Shown here in pieces: positions 1-10,500 of a stretch of DNA of 64,000 nt. Source of the stretch: Candidatus Zhuqueibacterota bacterium (lineage in GTDB: Bacteria; Zhuqueibacterota; Zhuqueibacteria; Oceanimicrobiales; Oceanimicrobiaceae); NCBI GenBank assembly GCA_029262055.1, contig JAJDAD010000003.1:1-64000 (forward strand), in the 5' to 3' direction. Numbering within the stretch: the stretch's first letter is position 1; every line of letters begins with the position of its first letter. The translations under genes and the position numbers were made by a program. The notes under the pieces were generated by a model. It was not told the origin of the DNA and ran no database searches. It saw only the letters and a list, made by a program, of their open reading frames with translations.

Positions 1-3000
1 CCCGCAGGGCTCACCACCACCGTTACCACCGCCGGTCCAGACGGTAAGCCTTCATTGTCAAAAACCCGGTAACTGAATGTATCCACTCCCGTAAATCCGG
101 GATTCGGAGTGTATTGAATCGCACCACTGCCGCCATTCACCGATGCTACGCCCGAGAGCGCGCCAGTGACTATTGCGACGCTCGTAATATCAAGACTACC
201 ATCACTGTCGCTGTCGTTCGACAAGACATCGATTGACACTGACGTCCCGGCAAAGGTCGCGGCATTGTCCGCAAGTGTAAGTGGTGCCTGGTTACCCACG
301 ACCACCTCTACCAGCACCTCTCCAACATTCGACATTGCGCCGGCGTTGTCTTTCACTGTATAAGAAAAGAGTACATTACCGGTAAAGCTAGTGGCAGGCG
401 TATAGGTTATCACCCCGTTGCCAATTGCCGTTTGACCACTGGCGGGTGCACTAACGATTTGTATAGAAGTCCCAATAACCACCCCATCCTGATCCTGGTC
501 ATTCTGGGTTACCGCAATGGCCACCGGGTCTCCGGCAGCGGTGACGGCTGAGTCATTCTCCGCGACTGGCGGATCGTTTATGCCGGCAACAAAAAACAAG
601 ACGGTTGCCGTGTTGGAAACAGCCCCCAGGTTGTCCCTGACGGAGTATTTGGCGCTGTCGGTTCCGAAGAAATCGGGATTGGGAACATAGGTTAGAATGG
701 CGCTGACGGGATTGACAGAAGCCGTGCCGTGTACCGCTGGTTGTGTGATCACGACAGATGTTGGGTCGACGCTGCCATCCGGATCACTATCATTACTAAG
801 CACGGCGACGGTACTTTGGACATCCTCATCCGAAGTAGCGCTGTCGTTCACCGCGATCGGCGCATCGTTCGCCGGGGTTACCGTGATCAGAACGGTTCCA
901 TCGTTGGACAACGCGCCATCATTGTCTCGCACGCGATAACGCAGCGTATCCGCTCCGAAGAAATCCGTTGCAGGCACATAGGCGATCTGCCCGAGTACCG
1001 TGTTCACGCTTGCACTACCGTGCGCCGCAGGCGAGACGATTACCAGAGAAGAAACGTCAATGGTCCCATCGATATCAAGGTCGTTGCTCAGAACCTGAAG
1101 AGTCACGCCGGCCTCCTCAGAGGTTGTGACTGTGTCATCAATTGCGCTGGGGGGATCATTGACCGCAGCCACCGTCAGCCGTAGGGTGGCGCTGTTCGAC
1201 CTTGCACCGCGTTCGTCCGCGACCGAGTAGAACAGTGAGTCCAATCCGAAAAAATCACTCGCCGGCGTATAGATTACGCGCGAGGTGCTGGTGTCAAAGA
1301 TAGCGGTACCGTTTCTTGGTGGTGTGTCAATTGTCACGGAACGCACCACAAGACTCCCGTCAGGGTCGCTGTCGTTAGTGAGGATAGCCACACTCGCGGA
1401 CTGGTCCTCAACAACACTCCCTGCATCATCAACGGCCAGGGGTGGTGCGTTTACCACAAAGAAGACGAACGCCTGGTTCGAAGTGGCCAGATCGTCGTCT
1501 GCCACTGTGTAACCCAGAGAATCGAGACCGAAGAAGCCGGGCACCGAACTATAGGTGAGCGTGCCGTTTGCACCATTGACGTTGGCCGTCCCGTTGGCAG
1601 GCGCCGTGGTGATGGCCAGGCTCGCGACAACCAGGAATCCATCGCTGTCACTGTCGTTCAATAAAACATCCGCCACCGTTGGTTGCGCTGAATTGGCCAG
1701 CACCGTATCCGGATTGGCAACGGGAATATCGTTCAAATCCTGCACCTGAATTTGTACGGTGGCAACATTTGACTCCGTACCCAAATTGTCCCGCACAGTG
1801 TAACTTAGCGTGTCAAGTCCAAAGAAATCGGCCACGGGTTCGTAAGTGATGACGCCGGTTGCGGGGTTGACCGTCGCGGTCCCGTTGCCGGGCCCATTCG
1901 TTATTGCGACCGTCGCAATGTCGATGGAACCGTCAACATCGGAATCGTTCGACAGAACATGGATGTCGACCGGTCTTTCCTCATCGGTTATAACCTGATC
2001 GGCAATCGCGGACGGCGGTGTATTGACGAGAATATTGACAGTCGCATTATTTGACACGAGTCCGAGGTCGTCAAGCACATTGTAACGCAGTATGTCATTG
2101 CCGTTGAAATTGCCGGTGGGTGTGTAAATCAAGGCGCCGGTCGCCGGATTGCTCACAACAGTCCCGTTGAAAGGTCCGAGAACCGTGCTCACGCTGCCAG
2201 GATCCAGGCTTCCCCCGTCGGGGTCGAAGTCATTTGCCAGAATATCTACTTCGACGGTCGCGCCCTTGGGCGTCAAAGCGGCATCATTCACCGCCACCGG
2301 TGGCCCGTTTATCTTTACGACAACCGACGCAGGTTGTGAGGTAACCGCCTGGTTATCCTGCACCGTGTACTCAAAGGTGTCAAGGCCAACGAAACCTGCG
2401 TTGGCAGTGTAGGTTATTGTTCCGTTTTCGGTGTTTACGCTTGCACTTCCGTTGCCGGGGCCAACAACAATATTGACTGTGCCAGGTTCTAGGGTTCCGT
2501 CCGGGTCTGAATCATTGGCCAGCACATCCACCACCACAATCCCGGTATTGGTCGCACCGCTGTCAGCCACCACTACTGGGGCCGAGTTGACACGTACGAC
2601 GACAGAGGCTGGGTTGGACACCTTGCCCAAATCGTCGGCAACCGTATAAGAAAAACTATCAAGGCCAAAAAAGTTCGCAGCCGGTGTGTAGGTTACTGAG
2701 CCAGGCGCCGGGCCTGCCGTTGCCGTTCCGTTCGCAGGAGCGGTCAGCACCACGATTGCAGCAGGGTCGATATTCCCGTCCGGGTCGAAATCATTTGCGG
2801 TTACCGCGACCACAACAGGCGTAGCGCTTTCCGTGCTTGCCGAATCGGCCGTCGCGACCGGGGCATCGTTGACATCCGCCACCGTCACAGTGACGGTGGC
2901 TGCGTTTGACGTCCCTCCTGAGTTGTCCCTGACCGTGTAGGTGAACACATCAGTTCCGGAAAAGTCAACAGCCGGCGTATAGGTGATCAACCCGGTCAAC

Positions 3001-3170
3001 GGGTCGATGACAACCGCGCCGTTCGGTGGAGAGTTCGTCACTACAACCGAACCGGGATCGATCGCTCCGTCAGAATCACTGTCGTTGGCCAGGACATCGA
3101 TAGCCACCTGCACCTCTTCCGTGGTACTTCCGGAGTCGTCGATTGCAACGGGTGAAACGTTCGGCGTGCC
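1..3170 (-). repeat. Array of about eleven Big_9/cadherin-like coding repeats
   Basis: The codons for the TYTP motif recur on the minus strand near 110, 398, 683, 977, 1265, 1548, 1842, 2120, 2406, 2685 and 2975. The period is about 280-295 bp. The copies are clearly diverged in DNA sequence, so this is an old domain array rather than a recent microsatellite-like expansion. Confidence 0.85.
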
Positions 3171-4523
3171 ACTCAGTGGAAAGTAATTGTGCAGGTAACG
3201 TTTTTTGTTACTGTCAGTCGCTAAAATTAACAGGCCGGAATCGTTAGTAAGAACTTGCTTGGCAGATGTCACGTCATTCACTTCGTCCTGCTTATCGCTC
3301 ACAATGACTGGCTCTCCTATTCCGGATGCAAACGACAGACTGGAAAGGTGCGACTTCTTCATGTAGATGTTTGAAGGCGTGGGGTTCAGCGTCGGCCTGC
3401 CTGTGGTGATGACATAAACACTATCGGAATCAGCATTGAGCAGAACAATTGGACGCGTGTGGCGATGCACTGACTGACTGACCAAATGTTCGGACCACGT
3501 GCCGCCTGATGTTCTTCTCAGCAGAAATAGTCGTGGGTCATTATCCCCTGTAAGCGAGGTCTTTGTAATCGCCAAAAGGCTACCATCATTAGGAGAGAAA
3601 GCAAAATTGATATGGTCGTCGGCCACGGTCCCGAGTTGAGCATCCGCAAACGCTTCCTCACGCGGCTCCCACTCGGTATCCGACTTGCTGTCCTTGTGCA
3701 CGGAAAAATAGAATTTTTTATCAGGTTGGTGACTCCACATGACGCCGATCTTGTTGCCATCAAGCACAGAGATGGCGGCGATGTCATCACTTAAAGTGCT
3801 GCTCTGTTGCGCAGGTATTTGAAATGGTGTGCCCCAGGTAAGGTCATCCCCGAGCGTGCGGTTTACCGTGATATTCTTGTCCTTGTTCCAGGCAGCCCAA
3901 AGTTGCCCGGTGGAGTCTTTGACAAGCGTCAGCGCCTCTGATTTGCGGCTCCCGAACTCCACCGGAAACCCGTTATCCAAAGCATAGCTTTTGGAAACGC
4001 CATTATAGGCAAGACGATACAGGCGCGGAGCCTGGGAGCCATGGATGGTCTTATGGTTGGTTTTAGCGCGTGAGGTGATATAAACCCGCTGCCCATCCAG
4101 GAGCACGTCGGAACTCGAGCGCGGTCGGTCATCCAGGTTGGGTCCGACACTCTTCCAGCATTGGTTGGCGAGGTCCAGACGGTGAACGCGGAAACGCAGC
4201 GAATCTGGCGACCAGAGTACACCCCACCAAAATCCATCGTGAAACCAGAGCTTGCTTTCGGGCTTAGCTTCGGTCGGAGCACTGGTCACGTCCGTCGACT
4301 GGAAGTTGAAATCGAGAAAACCGACGTCAACCGGGACGGAAACACAATCTTGTGACCGCAGTGAAAAAGGCGAGAACAGTACGAAAACTACTAAAACAAA
4401 CTTGAAGGCGCCCGCGGCCGCAGATGTACTCGTGCGGGCCCGGGTTCGTGCCTTCCCCCAGAAGGTCTTCAATTGTTTGGTCCCTTTGATGTGCAAACAG
4501 TCAGTTGTGGTCCCAAGGAACAT
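1..4523 (-). CDS. Giant secreted protein with propeller-like N-terminal module and Big_9 repeat array (3' end outside window)
   Basis: The reading frame stays open from an ATG at 4523 to the left edge; I checked codon phase at about 4350, 2690, 1844, 404 and 5. A hydrophobic signal segment, FKFVLVVFVLFSPFSLRSQ, lies at about residues 36-54. A module of about 390 residues follows (KPESKLWFHDGFWWGVLW near its start), matching the same module in the upstream gene at 4569-10985. After it come eleven or more repeats of about 96 residues with the pattern NDSDxDG ... TYTPxxxFxGxDxFxYxVxDNxG, as in Big_9/cadherin-like surface proteins. The start lies 45 nt behind the stop of the upstream gene, so co-transcription is likely. 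An alternative TTG start preceded by AAAGGGA is possible because the ATG has no clear ribosome site. The C-terminus and any T9SS tail are outside the window. Surface adhesion or matrix binding is inference. Confidence 0.85.
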   Translation of the reverse strand, partial: MFLGTTTDCLHIKGTKQLKTFWGKARTRARTSTSAAAGAFKFVLVVFVLFSPFSLRSQDCVSVPVDVGFLDFNFQSTDVTSAPTEAKPESKLWFHDGFWWGVLWSPDSLRFRVHRLDLANQCWKSVGPNLDDRPRSSSDVLLDGQRVYITSRAKTNHKTIHGSQAPRLYRLAYNGVSKSYALDNGFPVEFGSRKSEALTLVKDSTGQLWAAWNKDKNITVNRTLGDDLTWGTPFQIPAQQSSTLSDDIAAISVLDGNKIGVMWSHQPDKKFYFSVHKDSKSDTEWEPREEAFADAQLGTVADDHINFAFSPNDGSLLAITKTSLTGDNDPRLFLLRRTSGGTWSEHLVSQSVHRHTRPIVLLNADSDSVYVITTGRPTLNPTPSNIYMKKSHLSSLSFASGIGEPVIVSDKQDEVNDVTSAKQVLTNDSGLLILATDSNKKRYLHNYFPLSGTPNVSPVAIDDSGSTTEEVQVAIDVLANDSDSDGAIDPGSVVVTNSPPNGAVVIDPLTGLITYTPAVDFSGTDVFTYTVRDNSGGTSNAATVTVTVADVNDAPVATADSASTESATPVVVAVTANDFDPDGNIDPAAIVVLTAPANGTATAGPAPGSVTYTPAANFFGLDSFSYTVADDLGKVSNPASVVVRVNSAPVVVADSGATNTGIVVVDVLANDSDPDGTLEPGTVNIVVGPGNGSASVNTENGTITYTANAGFVGLDTFEYTVQDNQAVTSQPASVVVKINGPPVAVNDAALTPKGATVEVDILANDFDPDGGSLDPGSVSTVLGPFNGTVVSNPATGALIYTPTGNFNGNDILRYNVLDDLGLVSNNATVNILVNTPPSAIADQVITDEERPVDIHVLSNDSDVDGSIDIATVAITNGPGNGTATVNPATGVITYEPVADFFGLDTLSYTVRDNLGTESNVATVQIQVQDLNDIPVANPDTVLANSAQPTVADVLLNDSDSDGFLVVASLAITTAPANGTANVNGANGTLTYSSVPGFFGLDSLGYTVADDDLATSNQAFVFFVVNAPPLAVDDAGSVVEDQSASVAILTNDSDPDGSLVVRSVTIDTPPRNGTAIFDTSTSRVIYTPASDFFGLDSLFYSVADERGARSNSATLRLTVAAVNDPPSAIDDTVTTSEEAGVTLQVLSNDLDIDGTIDVSSLVIVSPAAHGSASVNTVLGQIAYVPATDFFGADTLRYRVRDNDGALSNDGTVLITVTPANDAPIAVNDSATSDEDVQSTVAVLSNDSDPDGSVDPTSVVITQPAVHGTASVNPVSAILTYVPNPDFFGTDSAKYSVRDNLGAVSNTATVLFFVAGINDPPVAENDSAVTAAGDPVAIAVTQNDQDQDGVVIGTSIQIVSAPASGQTAIGNGVITYTPATSFTGNVLFSYTVKDNAGAMSNVGEVLVEVVVGNQAPLTLADNAATFAGTSVSIDVLSNDSDSDGSLDITSVAIVTGALSGVASVNGGSGAIQYTPNPGFTGVDTFSYRVFDNEGLPSGPAVVTVVVSPA

Positions 4524-4568
4524 ATGGCCGATATTTGATGCTGAGCCGCTACCAACAGCAATCACTAC

Positions 4569-7500
4569 TTACTTCTGGAGCGTGACACGTTGAACAAAGT
4601 TTCGGCCTGCAGCTTTCAAGCGAACAAAGTAGACGCCCGAGCCGACTTCGGTCCCGGAAGCGTTGCGTCCGTTCCACGCTACAACTTTGAATCCCGCTTC
4701 CTGCTTACTTTGCACCAGTGTCTTGACTTCCTGTCCTATCAGATTGTAAATGACCAGACTGACATTTGCTGCTTGCGGCAGAGCGTAACGGATTTGAGTT
4801 TCGGCGTTGAAAGGGTTCGGGTAATTGGAATTCAGCTCAAACGCTTGCGGAAGTTCCGGTGTATTGTCAAGTTTCAAGCTCGCGTCATCCGCCAGTTCCA
4901 GTGCCAGCTCAAAGGCGCTTGCACTGCTACCCCCGGTCTCGACCAGCAGCTCAGGGGCATTTGCCCCATCTTTTGTGTGGTATGCCGCCTGATTGTTGGA
5001 CTGGCCCTGAAGCGCAAAACTAAACGTGCCGTTACCGGTCAGAGCGGGCGTTATATCAACTTCGACAAACGTATTCAAGCCAACTGCTCCTAACTGCCCG
5101 CTGGCCGGACTGTCGATGGCCGGAGCGTTGCCGGCAGTCAAACTTCCCTCAACCCAGGCAGTTGTAGTGCCTTGAAAGTCATTCGAAACCAAATGTACCG
5201 AGCCGCCGTTGTCACTGCCATTTGTACAAAAGAAACGCAGGCGAGCGCTTTGGACGGTTCCACCGATGCCCGTCACAGCGAATTTGAAAAATGCATTGAA
5301 TTTGTTTTTTTCTACTTTGGCTGTCGACTTTGTGGCATAATTTCTCGCAGGTTCCGTGACTTTGACTTGAGCATCTTCAATAGACAAAAATGACAGGGTC
5401 GTGCTGCCCCCACTCCCGACATTTATGCTGACAGTTGCCTCGTTGGACGTGGCTCCCTCATTGTCATCGACCGTGTAGGTGAAAGTGTCAGCGCCCTGGA
5501 AACCCGTGACAGGCGTGTAGGTTGTGATACCCGACGTAGGATTGACCTGGACGCTGCCGTTCTGCGGCAGAGATTTCACGGTTACGGTTGTGGCATCTAA
5601 CGCACCATCCGGGTCGTTGTCGTTTGCCAGTATATTAATGACCAAATTAACATTTTCGGGTGTGCTGCCGGCATCGTTCTGGGCGACCGGCGGTACATTG
5701 CCACCACCGCCAGAGCCGAAGGACACAATCAGTTGTGGCCCGAAAGCCCCCTCCTGTGTATAGTATTTTGCCTGGTTGCCGGAGGTATTGCGCAAAGCGA
5801 AGCTAAACGTACCGTTGCCGTTTACCGCGGAAGTGACATCCCATTCAACTTCTTCATTGATGGCAACAGTTCCGACCGAGCTCAACGCTGTGCCTTCAAT
5901 GGCGGGGGCATTGCCGGCGGTCAGACCGGACTCGACCCACGGCGACGACGTACCTGCGAAGTTATTAGAAACCGAAAAGAATGATCCGCCGTCATCGCTC
6001 CCGTCACGACTGTTATCTGTGACACGCAGTTGGATACGGGCTTGTGTAATATTCCCGGTCACACCGGACACCTGGAACTTAAAGTAGCTGTTGAACTTTC
6101 CGGCATCTATCTTGGCTGTACTTTTGGAGCCGTAATTGTTGCCCGGCTCAGTTAGTTTGACCTGTCCATCGTGCTCGGCCTGGAAAGTCAAAACTCCGCC
6201 ACCGCCTTGCGGGGTGACCGTGATCGACACTGTGGCTTCATTTGAGCTCGCGCCCTCGTTGTCATCCACTGTATAAGTGAACGAATCAGATCCTGTGAAC
6301 CCGTTGTTTGGCGTGTAGGTGATGGAGCCTGTGCCGGGGTCAATAGTAGTGCCACCGTTTTGGGCAGTATTCCCAATCGTAACGGAAGCAGGCGCGAGCG
6401 TGCCATCGCTATCGCTGTCGTTGGAGAGGACAGGAACCAACACCGCTGTGTTTTCCAAAGTAGATTCACTGTCGTCCACTGCGACGGGTGGATCGTTGTC
6501 GCTCAGCACATTTATCGTAACGGTTGCGGCATTCGACTGCGCGCCCTCGTTATCCCTGACGGTATACGTGAAGGTATCCGTCCCTATGAAACCGGAAGTT
6601 GGTGTATAGGAAATAACTCCGGTGGTAGGATTGACAACTGCGTTGCCATTGGCAGGGCTGGTGCCAAGCGCCACTGTGGTCGCATCCAACGTCCCATCAG
6701 GATCGGAATCGTTCGCAAGTACGTCGACAGCCAAACCAAGCCCGGCCAACGTTGTGCCGCTGTCATCCACCGCCAGGGGACTGACGTTACCGCCGCCACC
6801 GGTTCCCTCTACCACAATTAGCTGTGGAGCATTGCCGCTTCCTTCCTTCGTAAAATACTTCACCTGGTTGTCGGAATTACCCGTAATGCAGAAGCTAAAA
6901 GTCCCGTTTCCGGTAACGGCTGCCGTTACATCAAAATCAACAATCTGCAGTGGAGTCACAGCGCCAACCGTACTCAGGGATGAACCCGTAATGTCCGGAC
7001 CGTTGCCGGCAGTAAGCGTCAGCTCAGCCCAGGCGGTGCTGGTGCCTGTGTGATTGTTGGAAGCAACGTAAATGCTGCCACCATTGTCGCCACCATCTGA
7101 TGCGGCGTCGGTAACCTGCAGGCGCACTATCGCACTCTGAATCGGCCCGGTCAAGCCACTAACAGTAAACCTATAGTGAGAATTGAAGGTACCCCGCTCT
7201 ACCTTGGATGTACCCTTTGAACCGTAGTTCTTTGAGGGGGCGGTTATCTTAGTCTGGTTGTCATCGGTTGGTTGGAAGGTCAATGTCCCGCCGCCACCAC
7301 CGCTGGCAGTGACCGTCAAACTGACCGACGCCTGGTTCGACACAGCGCTGTCGTCATCCTCGACCGTGTACGAGAAACTGTCTGCGCCCGAGAATCCGGG
7401 GTTAGGGGTGTACGTGACCGCTCCGGTCGAGGAGCTCACCGCGACGCTACCACTAGTTGGCTGCGACGTAACCAGCAATGTCGAAGGTACCAGGAACCCA

Positions 7501-10500
7501 TCGCTGTCGCTGTCATTGCTCAGCACGTCTACTTGTACCGGTACGCCCTCTCCTGTTGTGGCATTGTCGGCGTTGGCGATGGGAGCCTGGTTCGTCGTAC
7601 CCCCGCCGCCATCGGTAACAATTATCAGCTCGGGCGGATGACTGCCCTCAGAAACGTTGTATTGTGCAAAATCAGATGAGTTGTTTTTTATGGCAAAACT
7701 GCATGGGCCGTCTGCGCTGATTGCGGCTGTGACATCAAACTCCACGTAGGTGTCCACAGTAACAGCGCCCAAGTTGTCCAATGCAACGCCATCGATTGAT
7801 GGCGCGTTGTTCCAGGTCAGCAGTTCTTCCGTCCATGCCTGGCTCGTGCCCTGGAAGTCGTTTGAGACTTTGTGAACCGTACCTCCATCATCACTGCTGT
7901 CGGTCACATACAAGCGAAGCTTCGCACTAAGCACGGGTGCAGCAAGCCCCGTCACATCAAATTTATAATAGGCGTTGAAGCTGTTTCTTTGTACCTTCGC
8001 AGTGTTTTTGTGGTCAAAATTCTCATTCGGACTGCCTGCCTTCACCTGTGCGTCATCTGTTGCATCAAAAACCAGAGTCGTTGAGCCACCGCCACCGGAA
8101 GAAACAGTTACGGTTACAGTCGCGGTATTGGACGCAGCACCCGCGTTGTCGGCAACCTGATAGCCGAATGAATCCTGCCCGCTGAAACCAGCATTCGGAG
8201 TATAGGTGACTACCCCGGACACGTTGACGCCGACTGTGCCGTTCGCAGGTTGAGTCACAATATTCACTGATGTGACGTCTACGGTCCCATCCGGGTCCGA
8301 ATCATTAGCCGTGACATTGATATTGACTGGACTGCCTTCTGTCGTGCTCGCCACATCGTCGTTGGCAATTGGCGGCAGATTACTGCCGCCGGCCGCGACC
8401 GTCACTGCTACGGTCGCCGTGTTGGACGCCGCTCCAAGGTTATCACTGACCGTGTAGTCGAAAGAGTCTCCGCCGATAAACCCTGCACTGGGGGTATATG
8501 TCGCCAGGCCCGAAGCGTCCACCGCAACTGCACCGCTCGCCGGCTGTGCAACGATCGCTACGGTCGTTTTGTCAATAATCCCATCTGGATCCGTGTCATT
8601 CGCAGTAATGTCGATCTGGACGGGGACATCTTCAGTCGTTGCTGCGGAATCGCTCATAGCGATGGGGGCGATATTTGTCCCGCCGCCACCACCGTTTCCG
8701 ATCAGATTATGCAGATAATATCTGGTTTCATGGTCAGATGCGATGACAACGACACCTGTGGTAGAGTTGACAGTTTGCTTGGTAGATTTGGCGTTGTTGA
8801 TGTCGTTATCGCTTTGACTATAGATAAACGGCCGCCCTTCGCCAGCCTGGAATGAAATATTGTCGAGGTGGGTGGTTTTTAACTCGATTCGCCTGGGCGC
8901 AGTGAACCTGCTCAGGAAAACATAAGCGCTGTCCGTTTCCGAGTCTACCAAGACCATTGGCCTTGTGACATTGTCTGCCCCGATGCTAACTTCGTGTTTG
9001 GACCAGCTGCCTGCCGGGGAGCGTTTGAGAAAATAGATGAGTGTCTCGTTCGTTCCGGAAAAATTCGTCTTTATAGCGGCGACCACTTCGCCGGTCGACT
9101 GGCGAACCGCCAAACTCATGTGATCATCCATGACGTTAGCGGATGCGGAAGACAATGCGGTTTCACGAGTCTCCCATTCCAGGTCCGATTTGCCGTCCTC
9201 GTGCACGGCAAAATACCCCTTAAAATCAACCTGGTTGCTCCACATCACACCGACTTTGTTGCCGCCGAAGGCTACAATAGTGGAGATGTCATCCGGATCC
9301 AGGTCACCTCCCATGACCGGGAGAACGAACGGCTGCCCCCAAGTCAAATCGTCACCCAGTGAGCGATTGACCCAGACCTGGCTGTTCTTGGTCCAGGTTG
9401 TCCAAAGTTGTCCGGTGGAATCCTTGGTGAGGACCAGCGCCTCTACTTTCTCCGTCATGAACGCAACCGGGAAACCAGCATCAAGAGAATAGGTTTCGGT
9501 GGCAGCATCATAGCTGAAGCGAAAGATCTTGCCCTCATTAGGCCCCAAAGCAGCCGTGTTGTCGAGCGTCGAACGCGAAGCCACGTAGAGCTTACTGCCG
9601 TCCCAGAGGACATCCTGGGCTGACTGCGGCCGTTCGTCAACATCAATCCCGGTATTCAGCCAACATTGGCTGGCATTATCAAGTTTGTATATTCTGTATC
9701 TTAACGTCTGCCGGTCCCACAATACGCCCCACCAGGAGCCGGCGTTGAACCACAACTTGCTCTCAGGTTTGTTCTCTGTGGGTTTTTGAGCCACGTCGCC
9801 GAGACCGTAAAAGAAGTCCCGGTAGCCGTTGTCAACCACCAGACACGAACCTTCATCTACAGGCGGAGGAGGCGCGATAACAGCGGGGTCAATAACTGAA
9901 AACACGTTGTCGCTGAGGTCCGTCAGTGAACCATTGGCAATATCCGTGACACGAATAACTGCGTCATGAGTCGAGTCCTGCGGAACGGTCCAGTCGAATT
10001 CTCCGTCATTTTCTGTTGTAGAAATAACATCTACCCACGTTAGACCGGCATCTGTCGAGTATTCAATACGGACTGCCGGACCAGCCCCTTCCGAAGTCCA
10101 GGAAATAGTGCGTTGCGTACCCGGCTCCAAAGTCTCACCTCCATTGGGAGACGCTACAAATACAAAGTTTCCGGCAAAAATCGGCGCCGAGGAAGCAACG
10201 TACTTCGGGGGTTCAGTGACCTCTGGACTCGTAGTCGACTCACCTACAAGAGTTCCGTCGTGGTTATTGGCTGTTAAGTCGTCGACTACGAGGCCGTCAA
10301 TCAAATCAAACTTCCAATATGCGACGAGGCCTGTTTCGGTGCCAAGAAGCGTTTGGTTCATGTTGTCTCGTAACTCTGAGGCGGACTTTGCATGCTCCCA
10401 AATTCTCACCTCATCCATTTGACCGCTAAATTTCTTATCGGGTGTGTTAGGGTGCTTCCCCCCTACCAGGATATTCGCGTTTGTATTGGGCATGCCCCCG

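Noticed and set aside
1-3170. Regularly spaced repeats that at first suggest a CRISPR or satellite array
   Set aside because: The period of about 288 bp is coding, in frame and with diverged copies, so it reflects protein domains rather than a CRISPR.
166-4360. Many small open frames on the plus strand across the left 4.3 kb
   Set aside because: They lie opposite the Big_9 repeat gene, share repetitive low-complexity composition (Ser/Thr/Leu/Pro) and disappear once the long minus-strand frame to the window edge is recognised.
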